Numbered from the stretch's first letter, positions 17,715 through 27,310 are shown. The stretch is DNA of 64,000 nucleotides from CAJJDF01 sp965657945 (GCA_965657945.1 CBFHPW010000003.1:70284-134283); one strand, 5' to 3'. Numbers and translations are program-made. The notes: generated from the sequence alone by a model not told the origin.

Positions 17715-19205
17715 ATGAGAGATATGAAAAGATTAACAACAATGATAGGGTTTGCAGTTTTGGTGTTCGCCAGCTGTCAAACAGGTAACGGTGAGTTGAT
17801 TGGAGTTCAGGGAAGACCAGAATGGTATGGATATGATCCATTGGATATGCAATATATTGCAGCAGGGAGTTTCCAAATGGGGCAAAGTGACCAAGACGTT
17901 CCTTTTACTCAGCAGAATAAAACCAAAACGGTAACAGTTTCAGCGTTTTATATGGATCACACGGAAATAACGAACAATGAGTATCGTCAATTTGTGTATT
18001 GGGTAAGAGATTCTATTGCAATGAGGTATTTAGCAGAGGAATTTCCAGAGGAATTTTTGGTGCCAACTTATGACGATGAACTAGAGGAAAAAGATGAAGA
18101 AGATTGGAACCTTGATTGGGACGTTGAAATTGATTGGGAAGATCCTGACTATTACCCAATACTGATGTCAGAGATGGTGATGCCAGAAAACCAGAGATTT
18201 AACGGGGTGAGGGAGATAGATGTAAGGAAACTTACGTTCGACTATTATTGGATTGATTTCAAAGCAGCGGCTCAAAAAGGTAGACCAGTGGTTAAGGCAA
18301 TATCAAACACTGAATACGAAGACAGAGAGGAGCACAGGTTGAAAATGAAAGATGTGGGGTTTGATTTTCCCGTAGATCAATACGATGAGGAAACCCAACA
18401 AGGAAGAGACCTGGATTTAGGATGGAGAAATAGTAAAGGACAAAATAACGCAATTCGTTCTCATTCTGATCGTTCAAGATTCATAATACACGAAAGAATA
18501 AACGTATATCCAGATACTTTGGTTTGGGTAAGTGATTTTTCGTATTCATATAATGAGCCATACGCAAGGCAATATTTTTCAAGTGTTGCTTATGATGATT
18601 ATCCAGTAGTAGGAATTACATGGAACCAAGCAAAAGCTTTTTGTGTATGGAGAACCAGCTTGCTGAATGGACATTTAGCAAGTATAGGAGATCCTAGTAT
18701 TGATAACTTCAGATTGCCATCGGAAGCGGAGTGGGAGTATGCAGCCAGAGGTGGTCTCGATCAAAGTCCATACCCTTGGGGCGGACCCTACATAAGAAAC
18801 TCAAAAGGTTGTTTCTTAGGGAATTTCAAGCCAATGAGAGGCAGATACATGGAAGATGGTGGAACTTACACAGTAAAAGCAACATCCTACCACCCAAATG
18901 ATTATGGATTGTATTGTATGGCTGGTAACGTTGCGGAATGGACAAACACCGCCTATGATGAGTCTATGTATGAGTTTTCTCATGATTTGAATCCGGAATA
19001 TGAATACAACGCATTAGACCACGATCCAATTTCTATGAAAAGAAAAGTAATCAGAGGAGGTTCTTGGAAAGATATTGGATATTATCTTCAAACAGGTTCC
19101 AGAACATATGAGTATCAAGATACGGCAAAAAGTTACATCGGATTTAGATGTGTATCTAGTTTCTTAGGAAGAGGCGGAAATGAAAAAGGAGGAGACGTAA
19201 ACTAA
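17715..19205 (+). CDS. gldK: T9SS/gliding motility lipoprotein GldK (PorK)
   Basis: 496 aa outer-membrane lipoprotein with lipobox LVFASC shortly after the N-terminus. The body is a formylglycine-generating-enzyme/SUMF1-like domain: 'YIAAGSFQMGQSDQD', 'HTEITNNEYRQFVYW', 'RLPSEAEWEYAARGG', 'RGGSWKDIGYYLQTGSR' and 'YIGFRCV'. An acidic insertion (about 115-150, many Glu, Asp and Trp) interrupts it, as in GldK homologs. GldK and GldN form the periplasmic ring of the T9SS attached to the outer membrane. The ATG at 17724 (MKRLTT) is an alternative start that gives a more compact signal peptide. First gene of gldKLMN. Confidence 0.96.
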   Translation: MRDMKRLTTMIGFAVLVFASCQTGNGELIGVQGRPEWYGYDPLDMQYIAAGSFQMGQSDQDVPFTQQNKTKTVTVSAFYMDHTEITNNEYRQFVYWVRDSIAMRYLAEEFPEEFLVPTYDDELEEKDEEDWNLDWDVEIDWEDPDYYPILMSEMVMPENQRFNGVREIDVRKLTFDYYWIDFKAAAQKGRPVVKAISNTEYEDREEHRLKMKDVGFDFPVDQYDEETQQGRDLDLGWRNSKGQNNAIRSHSDRSRFIIHERINVYPDTLVWVSDFSYSYNEPYARQYFSSVAYDDYPVVGITWNQAKAFCVWRTSLLNGHLASIGDPSIDNFRLPSEAEWEYAARGGLDQSPYPWGGPYIRNSKGCFLGNFKPMRGRYMEDGGTYTVKATSYHPNDYGLYCMAGNVAEWTNTAYDESMYEFSHDLNPEYEYNALDHDPISMKRKVIRGGSWKDIGYYLQTGSRTYEYQDTAKSYIGFRCVSSFLGRGGNEKGGDVN

Positions 19206-19239
19206 TATTATCAAACAATTTTATCGAAGAATTTACCCC

Positions 19240-19260
19240 ATTTGAATCGGACGTTCAAAT
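19240..19260 (+). other. Small hairpin between gldK and gldL
   Basis: Seven-base arms ATTTGAA and TTCAAAT with a 7-base loop, in the 96-base gap between gldK and gldL. No T-run follows, so it is not a typical terminator; it may affect message stability or be chance. Confidence 0.3.
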
Positions 19261-19301
19261 AATAACATATTTACTAATAAACTAAAAAAGAAAAAAAGTC
19301 T

Positions 19302-20102
19302 ATGAAACCAGGAACTAAAGCATGGAAAAATTTTATGTCTAAACTGTACGGAATTGGTGCAGCAGTTGTAATTGTTGGGGCCTTATTTAAAATTCAACAC
19401 TGGCCAGGAGCAGGATTGATGCTTACAATAGGTCTTGGAACAGAGGCAATTATATTCTTATTCTCAGCGTTTGAACCAATTCATGAAGAATACGATTGGA
19501 CATTGGTTTACCCAGAACTAGCTTTGGGTCATGACTCTGACGATGATGAAATCACATCTTTGACAAGCAGAGGGACAGTAACTCAGCAATTAGATGGAAT
19601 GCTAGAGGAAGCAAAAATCGATGGTGCTCTTATCGAGAGTCTAGGAAATGGAATGAGAAACTTGTCCGAAACTGCAAACAAAATAAGTAACATGTCTGAT
19701 GCTACTTCTGTTTCTGCAGATTATACTAATAGTTTGAAAAATGCTGCTTCTAAAGTAGACGGATTAGCTGACTCGTATACAAAAGCAAGTGAATCCCTAA
19801 TGGGATTAACAGATGCCACAGGAGCAGGACAATCTTTTGGAGAAGAAATGCAAAAAGTTGCAGGAAATCTTACGGCCTTAAATAAAGTTTACGAGATGCA
19901 ATTAGAAGGAGCAACTGAGTCATTAGAAAACACTAAGAAAATTCAATCTGGAATTGGTGAAATGATGGGTACTCTTGCAGATTCTGTTGAAGATACAAAG
20001 AATTACAAAACGAATATTACAGAGTTGAGTAAAAACTTACAAGCTCTAAATAAGGTATATGGAAATATGCTGAATGCCATGAATATTAACCCGAATGGGT
20101 AA
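19302..20102 (+). CDS. gldL: T9SS/gliding motor protein GldL (PorL)
   Basis: 266 aa inner-membrane protein that with GldM forms the proton-driven motor of T9SS and gliding. Two N-terminal transmembrane helices (about 15-31 and 37-57) flank FKIQHWPGAG; the membrane Glu48 in GTEAIIF corresponds to the conserved motor glutamate of GldL. The rest is a cytoplasmic helical domain rich in Asn, Thr and Ser, with repeated 'LxxLNKVYxxML' segments near the C-terminus (about 205-215 and 248-258). Follows gldK by 96 bases and precedes gldM by 48. Confidence 0.97.
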   Translation: MKPGTKAWKNFMSKLYGIGAAVVIVGALFKIQHWPGAGLMLTIGLGTEAIIFLFSAFEPIHEEYDWTLVYPELALGHDSDDDEITSLTSRGTVTQQLDGMLEEAKIDGALIESLGNGMRNLSETANKISNMSDATSVSADYTNSLKNAASKVDGLADSYTKASESLMGLTDATGAGQSFGEEMQKVAGNLTALNKVYEMQLEGATESLENTKKIQSGIGEMMGTLADSVEDTKNYKTNITELSKNLQALNKVYGNMLNAMNINPNG

Positions 20103-20150
20103 TCATTCCGTTGTATTAAAACAATATTAACTTTTTAAAACAAGAAAAAA

Positions 20151-21833
20151 ATGGCAGGTGGAAAAGAAACCCCAAGGCAGAAAATGATTGGAATGATGTA
20201 TTTAGTACTGACAGCAATGCTAGCACTGAATGTTTCCAAAAGTATTCTTGATGCCTTTATTACTATAGATGAACAGGCGCTTGAGCAAAACACCAATATT
20301 GTGCAAGCGATTAATGGCGTTGGAACTAAGATAGCCTTCTTGAAAGAGGATCCTCAATCAAAAAAGACTGCAGCAGAGATTGAGCCAGTGTACAACAAAA
20401 TAAAAGAATTTTCTAACAGTGCAGATGATTTGTTTTATAACGAATTAAATGAAATGTTTAAAGAAACTGAAGGAAAAGTATGGTTTAAAAAGGACCCAAC
20501 TTCTCAAGTAACTGAATACACACCTTTGGACGAAATCAAAAAGAAAGATGATTATGATACGCCAACTCGATTTTTTGGAGGAGATACTCCAAAATCTATC
20601 AAAAGGGGTAAAGCGCTTAGAGAAAAACTAATCGAATACAGAGATCAACTTATTTTGACAGTTGCTGATTCGGTTAAAGATGATCAAAACAAAGTTCACC
20701 TCATCACCAAAGCGAATTTAGGAAGTTTTGAGGCTTTTGCCAAGTTCTTAAAAGACGATGGTCACCCAAACAAGGCCGAGTTAACCGAGATATATTCAAG
20801 TTTGACCAAGCCCGAAAAAGTGAAGCAACACAAAGAAATGAAAGACTGGAACGTTGCTAGGTTTTACCACCAGCCAATGGTCGGTGTTGTAAGTACCATG
20901 ACTTCATTGAGAAACGACATTAGATTGGCTCAACAAAAAGCGTCAAAAATGTTGTTGTCTCGAATTGACAAACCCATGATGAACATCAACAAAGTAGAAG
21001 CCCAAGTTATTGCCTCTACTCAATATCTAAATGTAGGTGAAAAGCTTGACGTGAAAGTTGGAATTGTTGCATTTGATTCAACAAAGAAGTACCCAATTAA
21101 ATATAGAATGGGCGATGCAGGAGATTATGCTACTTCAGATTCTGGTGCTTTTGTGATTAGTGCAGGATCGCCAGGAAAAAGAAATTTGGAAGGAAACTTA
21201 TTGGTAGAGTTGGCAGGAACTCCAACGGAATTGCCATTTGACTTTGAATATACTGTAGGAAAACCTTCGGCATCAATTGCAGCTCCCGAGCTTAACGTGA
21301 TGTACAGAGGATACGATAATAAGATACAAGCAGTTGCTTCAGGTTATCCACCAGATGCGGTAAAAGTATCTTGTTCGGGTTGCAAGTCTTTTTCTAAAAA
21401 AGGAGATTTATACATTGCAAAAGTTGGTGGTGGAAAAGAGGCAACGGTTTCTGTAACGGCAGACGGTAAAAAAGTAGGGATACAAAAGTTTCGAATAATG
21501 CCAATGCCCAAACCACAACCTTATTTCGCAGGAAGAACTTATGGCGATAATACAATAAAGAGTGGTTTGTTAAAGCAAACTCCACCCTTGACTGCTAAAT
21601 TAGCTGACTCTCCTTTGGATGTTCAGTTTTCAGTTAAGTCATTTACTTTGGAATTAATTGTAAATGGAAAACTGATTGAAGAAAAAGGAAGAGGTGGATC
21701 ATTAACACCTAAAATGAAGAATTTGTTGAAAAACGCTAAGAAAGGACAGAAAGTATATTTCAGTGACGTAATGGTTGCTGGCCCAGATGGCAAGTCTAAA
21801 CCAATTGGAGGGCTTACTTTCAAAGTATTGTAA
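20151..21833 (+). CDS. gldM: T9SS/gliding motor protein GldM (PorM)
   Basis: 560 aa. A short cytoplasmic N-terminus and one transmembrane helix (about 12-30, MIGMMYLVLTAMLALNVSKS) are followed by a long periplasmic part: an N-terminal helical domain to about 270, then Ig-like beta domains (MNINKVEAQVIASTQYLNVG; PSASIAAPELNVMYRGYDN) and a C-terminal domain (FSVKSFTLELIVNGK). GldM is the rotor/torque arm that spans the periplasm and contacts the GldK-GldN ring. All regions are present and length is normal for the family. Confidence 0.97.
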   Translation: MAGGKETPRQKMIGMMYLVLTAMLALNVSKSILDAFITIDEQALEQNTNIVQAINGVGTKIAFLKEDPQSKKTAAEIEPVYNKIKEFSNSADDLFYNELNEMFKETEGKVWFKKDPTSQVTEYTPLDEIKKKDDYDTPTRFFGGDTPKSIKRGKALREKLIEYRDQLILTVADSVKDDQNKVHLITKANLGSFEAFAKFLKDDGHPNKAELTEIYSSLTKPEKVKQHKEMKDWNVARFYHQPMVGVVSTMTSLRNDIRLAQQKASKMLLSRIDKPMMNINKVEAQVIASTQYLNVGEKLDVKVGIVAFDSTKKYPIKYRMGDAGDYATSDSGAFVISAGSPGKRNLEGNLLVELAGTPTELPFDFEYTVGKPSASIAAPELNVMYRGYDNKIQAVASGYPPDAVKVSCSGCKSFSKKGDLYIAKVGGGKEATVSVTADGKKVGIQKFRIMPMPKPQPYFAGRTYGDNTIKSGLLKQTPPLTAKLADSPLDVQFSVKSFTLELIVNGKLIEEKGRGGSLTPKMKNLLKNAKKGQKVYFSDVMVAGPDGKSKPIGGLTFKVL

Positions 21834-21890
21834 TCACAATAGTTAGAATGGAATTGCGTACTAGTTAAATACGGATTAAAAAGAAACGAA

Positions 21891-22832
21891 ATGAAGACGA
21901 AAATAATAGCATTAGCAATAGCAGCATCTGCAATGATCGCTGGAGTTGCGTTCGGTCAATTGCAAAGCACAGGAGTTTCTCCTTCAAATGTGTTGGATGG
22001 TTTATATGTTCAACAGCATATACCGACTAAGAAAGTGATTTCTTACGTACCTTTGAGAGAAGCGGATGTAATGTGGAGTAAGAGAATTTGGAGAGTAATA
22101 GATGTCCAGCAAAAGCTTAATTTTCCTTTGTTTTACCCAAGAGAGCCGCTTACAGATAGAATGGCATTATGGGACATAATTAAGTACGGAATCGAAACCG
22201 AAGGAAGTTTAACTCCCTATGAAATAAATGGAGATGGAAAGTTAGATTTTGATGGAGAGTTTTTGTATCCAGTAGCTGCCCCGCAAGGAAATACAAATGA
22301 TTCAAACTACAAAACGTCAATTGACAATTTGTTATACAATACTTCTCAAGTTCAGAAACTGGACGAGAATGGGGAGCCAATGTTTGACGAGGAAGGTGAT
22401 GATATCTTTATTACTTCAAAAGATCCAGTAACAGCAGAGAATATTATGCAGTACTTGGTGAAGGAAGATTGGTTCTTTGATAAGCAAAGATCAGTAATGG
22501 ATGTAAGAATCATAGGGATTTGTCCAATCATTGCAACCTATGATGAAGACGGTGAGTTTAAGGCACCAAAACAATTATTCTGGTTGTACTTTCCAGAGTG
22601 CAGATATGTATTTCAAAACTATTTTGTATACAACAGACAGAACGATGCTCAAAGAATGTCTTTCGATGATTTGTTTTGGAAAAGACAGTTCGCTAGTTAC
22701 ATCTACAAAGAGTCTAACGTATACGACAGGGAAATAAATCACTATGAGAAAAACGGTATAAAAGTTTTGCTTGAAGGTGAAAAGATTAAAAACAAAATGT
22801 TGATTATAGAACACGATTTGTGGCACTTATAA
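21891..22832 (+). CDS. gldN: T9SS/gliding protein GldN (PorN)
   Basis: 313 aa periplasmic protein with a signal peptide (about 1-22) and the GldN/PorN domain: 'ADVMWSKRIWRVIDVQQKLN', 'FYPREPLTDRMALWDIIK', 'VKEDWFFDKQRSVMDVRI', 'LFWLYFPECRYVF' and a terminal basic stretch. It partners GldK in the periplasmic ring. Last gene of the cluster, closed by a strong terminator at 22856-22886. Confidence 0.97.
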   Translation: MKTKIIALAIAASAMIAGVAFGQLQSTGVSPSNVLDGLYVQQHIPTKKVISYVPLREADVMWSKRIWRVIDVQQKLNFPLFYPREPLTDRMALWDIIKYGIETEGSLTPYEINGDGKLDFDGEFLYPVAAPQGNTNDSNYKTSIDNLLYNTSQVQKLDENGEPMFDEEGDDIFITSKDPVTAENIMQYLVKEDWFFDKQRSVMDVRIIGICPIIATYDEDGEFKAPKQLFWLYFPECRYVFQNYFVYNRQNDAQRMSFDDLFWKRQFASYIYKESNVYDREINHYEKNGIKVLLEGEKIKNKMLIIEHDLWHL

Positions 22833-22855
22833 TCTTCAGTTAATACGAATAATTT

Positions 22856-22886
22856 GGCTGCATAGAGTTTCTATGCAGCCTTTTTT
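22856..22886 (+). terminator. Terminator after gldN
   Basis: Perfect 10-base stem GGCTGCATAG / CTATGCAGCC with a 5-base loop and six T. It ends the T9SS operon. Confidence 0.93.
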
Positions 22887-22903
22887 ATGAAAAAGAAGAA
22901 GTG

Positions 22904-23950
22904 ATGAAAAAGATATTGATTACGGGTGGAGCAGGTTTTATTGGTTCACATGTTGTGCGCTTGTTTTTGAAAAAATACCCCAACTATGAAGTGGTGAATT
23001 TAGATAAATTGACCTATGCAGGAAATTTGGAGAACCTAAAGGACATAGAAAGCAATCCAAATTATACCTTTTCCAAAGGAGATATTGTAGACGAAGTGTT
23101 TGTTGCGAATTTATTCAAAGAACATAAGTTTGATGGTGTGGTTCATTTAGCTGCAGAGTCTCACGTAGATAGATCAATAACCAACCCTACGGAGTTTATT
23201 AAAACGAACGTTATGGGTACGATAAACTTGCTGAATGCCGCACGTAATTCGTGGGGGAATGAATTTGAGAACAAAGTTTTTTATCATATTTCTACAGACG
23301 AAGTATACGGTTCATTAGGAAAAGAGGGGTTTTTCGTGGAGGAGACGCCTTACGACCCAAGAAGTCCTTATTCTAGTTCTAAGGCGAGTTCAGATCATTT
23401 GGTGCGCGCGTATTTTCATACGTATGGGATGCCTGTAAAAATCTCAAATTGTTCGAATAATTATGGGTCGCATCAGTTTCCAGAAAAATTGATACCGCTG
23501 ATGATTCATAATATCAAACTGAATAAGCCATTGCCAGTCTATGGCGAAGGACTAAACATAAGAGATTGGTTGTGGGTAAATGACCACGCAAGAGCTATTG
23601 ATGTTATTTTTCATAATGGTAAATTGGGAGAAACTTACAACATCGGTGGAAACAATGAATGGACAAACATTGACTTGGTAAAGCTATTGTGTAGGACAAT
23701 GGATAAAAAATTGGACAGAGCTGAAGGGGAAAGTGAGAAACTCATCACCTACGTAACAGATAGAGCTGGACACGATATGCGTTACGCGATAGATGCCTCC
23801 AAAATAAAAAGGGAATTGGGATGGGAACCTTCCATTACCTTCGAAGTGGGATTAGAACAAACGGTAGAGTGGTATTTGAATAATGAAGAATGGCTAACAA
23901 ACGTTACTTCAGGTGAATATCAGGGCTATTATGACAAGCAATATAAATAA
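22904..23950 (+). CDS. rfbB: dTDP-glucose 4,6-dehydratase
   Basis: Extended SDR of 348 aa that converts dTDP-glucose to dTDP-4-keto-6-deoxyglucose, the step before RfbC in dTDP-rhamnose synthesis. It has the NAD loop TGGAGFIGSH near the start, HLAAESHVDRS (about 82-92), the catalytic STDEVYGSL segment, YSSSKASSDHLVRAY (YxxxK motif), and NCSNNYGSHQFPEKLIPL. The frame begins at a GTG at 22901, but the ATG at 22904 fits the family start (MKKILITGG). Not adjacent to rfbC, which lies 5.9 kb away at 29821; rfbA and rfbD are not in the window. Confidence 0.95.
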   Translation: MKKILITGGAGFIGSHVVRLFLKKYPNYEVVNLDKLTYAGNLENLKDIESNPNYTFSKGDIVDEVFVANLFKEHKFDGVVHLAAESHVDRSITNPTEFIKTNVMGTINLLNAARNSWGNEFENKVFYHISTDEVYGSLGKEGFFVEETPYDPRSPYSSSKASSDHLVRAYFHTYGMPVKISNCSNNYGSHQFPEKLIPLMIHNIKLNKPLPVYGEGLNIRDWLWVNDHARAIDVIFHNGKLGETYNIGGNNEWTNIDLVKLLCRTMDKKLDRAEGESEKLITYVTDRAGHDMRYAIDASKIKRELGWEPSITFEVGLEQTVEWYLNNEEWLTNVTSGEYQGYYDKQYK

Positions 23951-23952
23951 TT

Positions 23953-23984
23953 AAAAAAGGCAATTCTTAAGAATTGCCTTTTTT
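23953..23984. terminator. Bidirectional terminator between rfbB and the TM2 gene
   Basis: Near-perfect palindrome: AAAAAAGGCAATTC / GAATTGCCTTTTTT around TTAA. It can serve both converging genes; the stop codon of the minus-strand gene lies inside it. Confidence 0.9.
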
Positions 23985-24356
23985 AATTTTATTCCACATA
24001 AAGATAGAATTATTGTTTGTGAGTTGGTCTGGTGTTTTTGCCATTAAAATATAAACGATATCGATGGCAGGAAGGATAAAAAAACCGCCACCTAACGTAA
24101 GAGTGTAAGTGATAGGAATGCGAGGAGAAGTACCCAAATACATCCTGTGGACTCCAAACACACCTAGGGTTACAGCTAACGCAACAGCAGTTGCCTTCAT
24201 TTTTATAAAATCATTGTCAGAAAGACTGTCTGAGTCGTTTAAAATGACTGAATGTCCAACCTTGTCAGAAGCGTGTTCTTTCATAGTGACAGAAAAACTA
24301 GAAATGCCTGATTGAGGGATTAGAAATAATAAAACAGCGATTGCCAATAGTTTCAT
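23967..24356 (-). CDS. TM2 domain-containing membrane protein
   Basis: 129 aa. An N-terminal signal/anchor (about 1-20) is followed by a polar Ser/Asp-rich segment and then the TM2 domain (about 53-110): two transmembrane helices around GVFGVHRMYLGT, with a Gly-rich second helix (LTLGGGFFILPAIDIVYIL). TM2 proteins of this kind are widespread in Bacteroidota and lack a known function. Single gene, convergent with rfbB. Confidence 0.85.
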   Translation of the reverse strand: MKLLAIAVLLFLIPQSGISSFSVTMKEHASDKVGHSVILNDSDSLSDNDFIKMKATAVALAVTLGVFGVHRMYLGTSPRIPITYTLTLGGGFFILPAIDIVYILMAKTPDQLTNNNSIFMWNKIKKGNS

Positions 24357-24453
24357 ACCAAAAAATTTTACCTCTAAATTACGAGAAAGTAAGAGAAATA
24401 AAAATTGAGAGTCGAAAAGGCAAATGTTTTTTTTGATTAATAAAATAGAAAAA

Positions 24454-25401
24454 TTATTGAACGAATTTGTCTAAAATTTTTTCTGCGTTCGACATGTCAA
24501 TTCTTAGTTGTTTTTTGAGTTGTTCTAGCCCTTCAAATTTCACTTCAGATCTGAGTCTTTTAAAGAAATTTAATGTGATTTCTTGTCCGTAGATGTCGTC
24601 TGAAAAATTTAATAGATGTACCTCTACAGATACATTATCGAGGGAGTTTACCGTAGGGTTGGTGCCGATATTAAGCATTGCCTTATGCCATGTGTTAGCT
24701 ACTTTCGCCAAAACGGCATAAGCTCCATTCATTGGAATTATTTTTTGAGCATCCTCGATGAATAAATTTGCAGTAGGAAACCCAATGGTATTACCTATTC
24801 GTTTGCCTTCAACCACATCGCCAGTGAGGGAAAAAGGATAACCCAAATACTCATTTGCCAAATGAATATTCCCATCTAGTATGGCATTCCTAATTTTGGT
24901 TGAGCTTACATTGATGTCATTGATATCTTGTGCAGAAATCTCCTCTACCTCAAAATTATATAACTCGCTTAATTCTTTTAAATACTCAAAGTTTCCCTCG
25001 CGATTTCTTCCAAATTGATGGTCATACCCAATGATGAGATTAGATACCTTCAGTTCTTTTACCAAAAAATCACGCACATACTCAATAGCAGAGATTCGTG
25101 AAAATTCTTTCGTAAAAGGGTAAATGATCAAATGATCTATTCCGGATTTCTCTAGCCTCTCTATCTTCTCTTCTAAGGTATTGATCAACTTGAGGCTTTC
25201 GTTGTCAGGAAATAAAACAAGCCTTGGATGAGGCGAGAAAGTAAGCATAACTGATTCTCCTCCAGCGGCATGAGCTTTTTTGTTGAGGGATTCGATTAGT
25301 TTTTGATGACCAAAATGAATTCCGTCAAATGTGCCTACTGTTAAGAACACTTTTTTGGTCGGATTAAATTCGGTAATGTTTCGGTATATTTTCAAATCCA
25401 A
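24454..25401 (-). CDS. ribF: Bifunctional riboflavin kinase / FAD synthetase
   Basis: 315 aa. The N-terminal FAD synthetase domain has the nucleotidyltransferase motif GTFDGIHFGHQKL (about 23-35) and VSSTKIRNAI; the C-terminal riboflavin kinase domain has GDVVEGKRIGNTIGFPTANL (about 193-212) and IGTNPTV. Together they make FMN and FAD from riboflavin. Length is typical. Divergent from atpD across 111 bases. Confidence 0.95.
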   Translation of the reverse strand: MDLKIYRNITEFNPTKKVFLTVGTFDGIHFGHQKLIESLNKKAHAAGGESVMLTFSPHPRLVLFPDNESLKLINTLEEKIERLEKSGIDHLIIYPFTKEFSRISAIEYVRDFLVKELKVSNLIIGYDHQFGRNREGNFEYLKELSELYNFEVEEISAQDINDINVSSTKIRNAILDGNIHLANEYLGYPFSLTGDVVEGKRIGNTIGFPTANLFIEDAQKIIPMNGAYAVLAKVANTWHKAMLNIGTNPTVNSLDNVSVEVHLLNFSDDIYGQEITLNFFKRLRSEVKFEGLEQLKKQLRIDMSNAEKILDKFVQ

Positions 25402-25415
25402 AGAGTTTACTTCTT

Positions 25416-25423
25416 CAAAGGTA
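25416..25423 (-). promoter_or_regulatory. -7 element upstream of ribF
   Basis: TACCTTTG on the minus strand, a match to TAnnTTTG 15 bases before the ribF start. No TTG at standard spacing, so only partly supported. Confidence 0.35.
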
Positions 25424-25442
25424 TTTTTTTTCTTTAAATCTA

Positions 25443-25472
25443 TTGGTTATTGTCTCAAAAAAAGTAATTTTG
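25443..25472 (+). promoter_or_regulatory. Promoter of atpDC
   Basis: TTG at 25443-25445, 19 bases, TAATTTTG at 25465-25472. Same spacing as the gldK promoter; leader of about 33 bases to the atpD ATG. Confidence 0.65.
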
Positions 25473-25512
25473 TACCAAATTTGAATTTTCAATTTAACCT
25501 AACTCAAATAAT

Positions 25513-27024
25513 ATGTCTGTAAAAGGAAAAATTTCTCAAGTAATTGGACCCGTAGTTGATGTTACTTTCAGTGACCAACAATCGCTACCAAAAATACTTG
25601 ATGCATTAGAAGTAACAAAAGCAAGCGGAGAAGTTGTTGTGCTTGAATGTCAACAACATACCGGTGAAGATACAGTAAGAACAATCGCAATGGATGCAAC
25701 CGAAGGTCTGAGAAGAGGACTAGAAGTAACTGCAACAGGAGCTCCGATTAGTATGCCAACTGGTGAGCAAATCAAAGGAAGATTGTTTAATGTTATTGGG
25801 GATGCAATTGATGGGTTAGGAGAAACAACTCAAGAAAACAAAAAGCCAATTCACGCAAAACCACCAAGATTTGAAGATTTATCAACTTCTACAGAGGTTC
25901 TTTTCACGGGAATTAAAGTAATTGATTTGATTGAGCCATACTCAAAAGGAGGAAAAATTGGACTGTTCGGAGGAGCAGGAGTAGGGAAAACAGTATTGAT
26001 TCAGGAGTTGATTAACAACATTGCAAAAGGGCACGGAGGATTGTCTGTATTTGCAGGAGTTGGAGAAAGAACAAGAGAAGGAAATGACTTGATGAGAGAG
26101 ATGTTAGAGTCTGGAATTATCAAATATGGAGAGAAATTCATGGAATCTATGGAAAATGGAGGATGGGATTTGTCTTTAGTTGACAAAGAAGAAATGAAAG
26201 AATCAAAAGCGACATTCGTTTTTGGTCAAATGAACGAGCCTCCAGGAGCAAGAGCAAGAGTGGCACTTTCTGGATTGACTCTAGCAGAATATTACAGAGA
26301 TGGTTCTGGAGATGACAACGAAGGAGGAAAAGATATCTTGTTCTTTATTGATAATATTTTTAGATTTACACAAGCAGGTTCAGAGGTGTCTGCACTTCTT
26401 GGACGTATGCCTTCTGCAGTAGGTTACCAACCAACTTTGGCTTCTGAAATGGGAGCTATGCAGGAAAGAATTACTTCTACAAAGAGTGGTTCTATTACAT
26501 CCGTACAGGCTGTTTACGTACCTGCGGATGATTTAACAGATCCAGCACCGGCAACTACATTTGCTCACTTGGATGCAACAACAGTATTGTCAAGAAAAAT
26601 TGCTGAGTTAGGAATTTACCCAGCGGTAGACCCATTGGATTCTACTTCTAGAATTTTGACTGCAGAAATCTTAGGAGATGCACACTACAACTGTGCACAA
26701 AGAGTAAAAGAAATTTTACAACGATACAAAGAGCTTCAAGATATTATTGCAATTCTTGGAATGGATGAATTGTCTGATGAAGATAAATTAGTTGTGTCAC
26801 GAGCAAGAAGAGTACAAAGATTCTTGTCTCAACCTTTCCACGTAGCAGAGCAGTTTACGGGTCTTAAAGGATGTTTGGTTGATATCGAAGATACAATCAA
26901 AGGATTCAATATGATTTTGGATGGAGAAGTAGATCAGTATCCAGAAGCGGCATTTAACTTGAAAGGTTCAATCGAAGAAGCAATTGAGGCAGGAAAGAAA
27001 ATGACAGCAGGAGCTGAAGCATAA
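25513..27024 (+). CDS. atpD: F1-ATP synthase subunit beta
   Basis: 503 aa catalytic subunit of F1. P-loop GGAGVGKT (about 156-163), catalytic region GERTREGND, Walker B ILFFIDNIFRF, and the ALLGRMPSAVGYQPTLA segment are intact. The gene uses an unusually uniform set of frequent codons (many GGA, AGA, GCA), consistent with high expression. The other F1Fo genes are not here; as I recall, separation of atpDC from the main atp operon is normal in Bacteroidota. Confidence 0.98.
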   Translation: MSVKGKISQVIGPVVDVTFSDQQSLPKILDALEVTKASGEVVVLECQQHTGEDTVRTIAMDATEGLRRGLEVTATGAPISMPTGEQIKGRLFNVIGDAIDGLGETTQENKKPIHAKPPRFEDLSTSTEVLFTGIKVIDLIEPYSKGGKIGLFGGAGVGKTVLIQELINNIAKGHGGLSVFAGVGERTREGNDLMREMLESGIIKYGEKFMESMENGGWDLSLVDKEEMKESKATFVFGQMNEPPGARARVALSGLTLAEYYRDGSGDDNEGGKDILFFIDNIFRFTQAGSEVSALLGRMPSAVGYQPTLASEMGAMQERITSTKSGSITSVQAVYVPADDLTDPAPATTFAHLDATTVLSRKIAELGIYPAVDPLDSTSRILTAEILGDAHYNCAQRVKEILQRYKELQDIIAILGMDELSDEDKLVVSRARRVQRFLSQPFHVAEQFTGLKGCLVDIEDTIKGFNMILDGEVDQYPEAAFNLKGSIEEAIEAGKKMTAGAEA

Positions 27025-27053
27025 TCGATTCAATTACAAAAGAAAACAACGCT

Positions 27054-27290
27054 ATGTTATTAGATATTATCACACCAGACCAAAAATTGTACTCAGGGGA
27101 AGTAACTTCTATCGTGCTACCTGGTATAGATGGTGAATTAGGAGTATTGAATAATCACGCTCCATTGATTACCGCCCTGAAAGAAGGAACAATCAATATC
27201 ATCAAAGAAACTGGAGAGAATGAAGCTTTTGAAACAAAAGGTGGAATTGTTGAGGTACTCAATAACAAAGTGATCGTGTTGGCTGAATAA
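27054..27290 (+). CDS. atpC: F1-ATP synthase subunit epsilon, short form
   Basis: 78 aa: only the N-terminal beta-sandwich is present (MLLDIITPDQKLYSGEV, LPGIDGELGVLNNHAPL, EVLNNKVIVLAE). The C-terminal two-helix domain that inhibits ATP hydrolysis in E. coli (about 139 aa in total) is absent. This short form is common in the phylum. Follows atpD by 29 bases and ends before a strong terminator. Confidence 0.95.
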   Translation: MLLDIITPDQKLYSGEVTSIVLPGIDGELGVLNNHAPLITALKEGTINIIKETGENEAFETKGGIVEVLNNKVIVLAE

Positions 27291-27310
27291 GCACAAACAG
27301 TAAAAAAGTT

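Noticed and set aside
25513..27024. Unusual codon use in atpD as a sign of transfer
   Set aside because: Uniform frequent codons are expected for a highly expressed gene and the protein is typical for the phylum.
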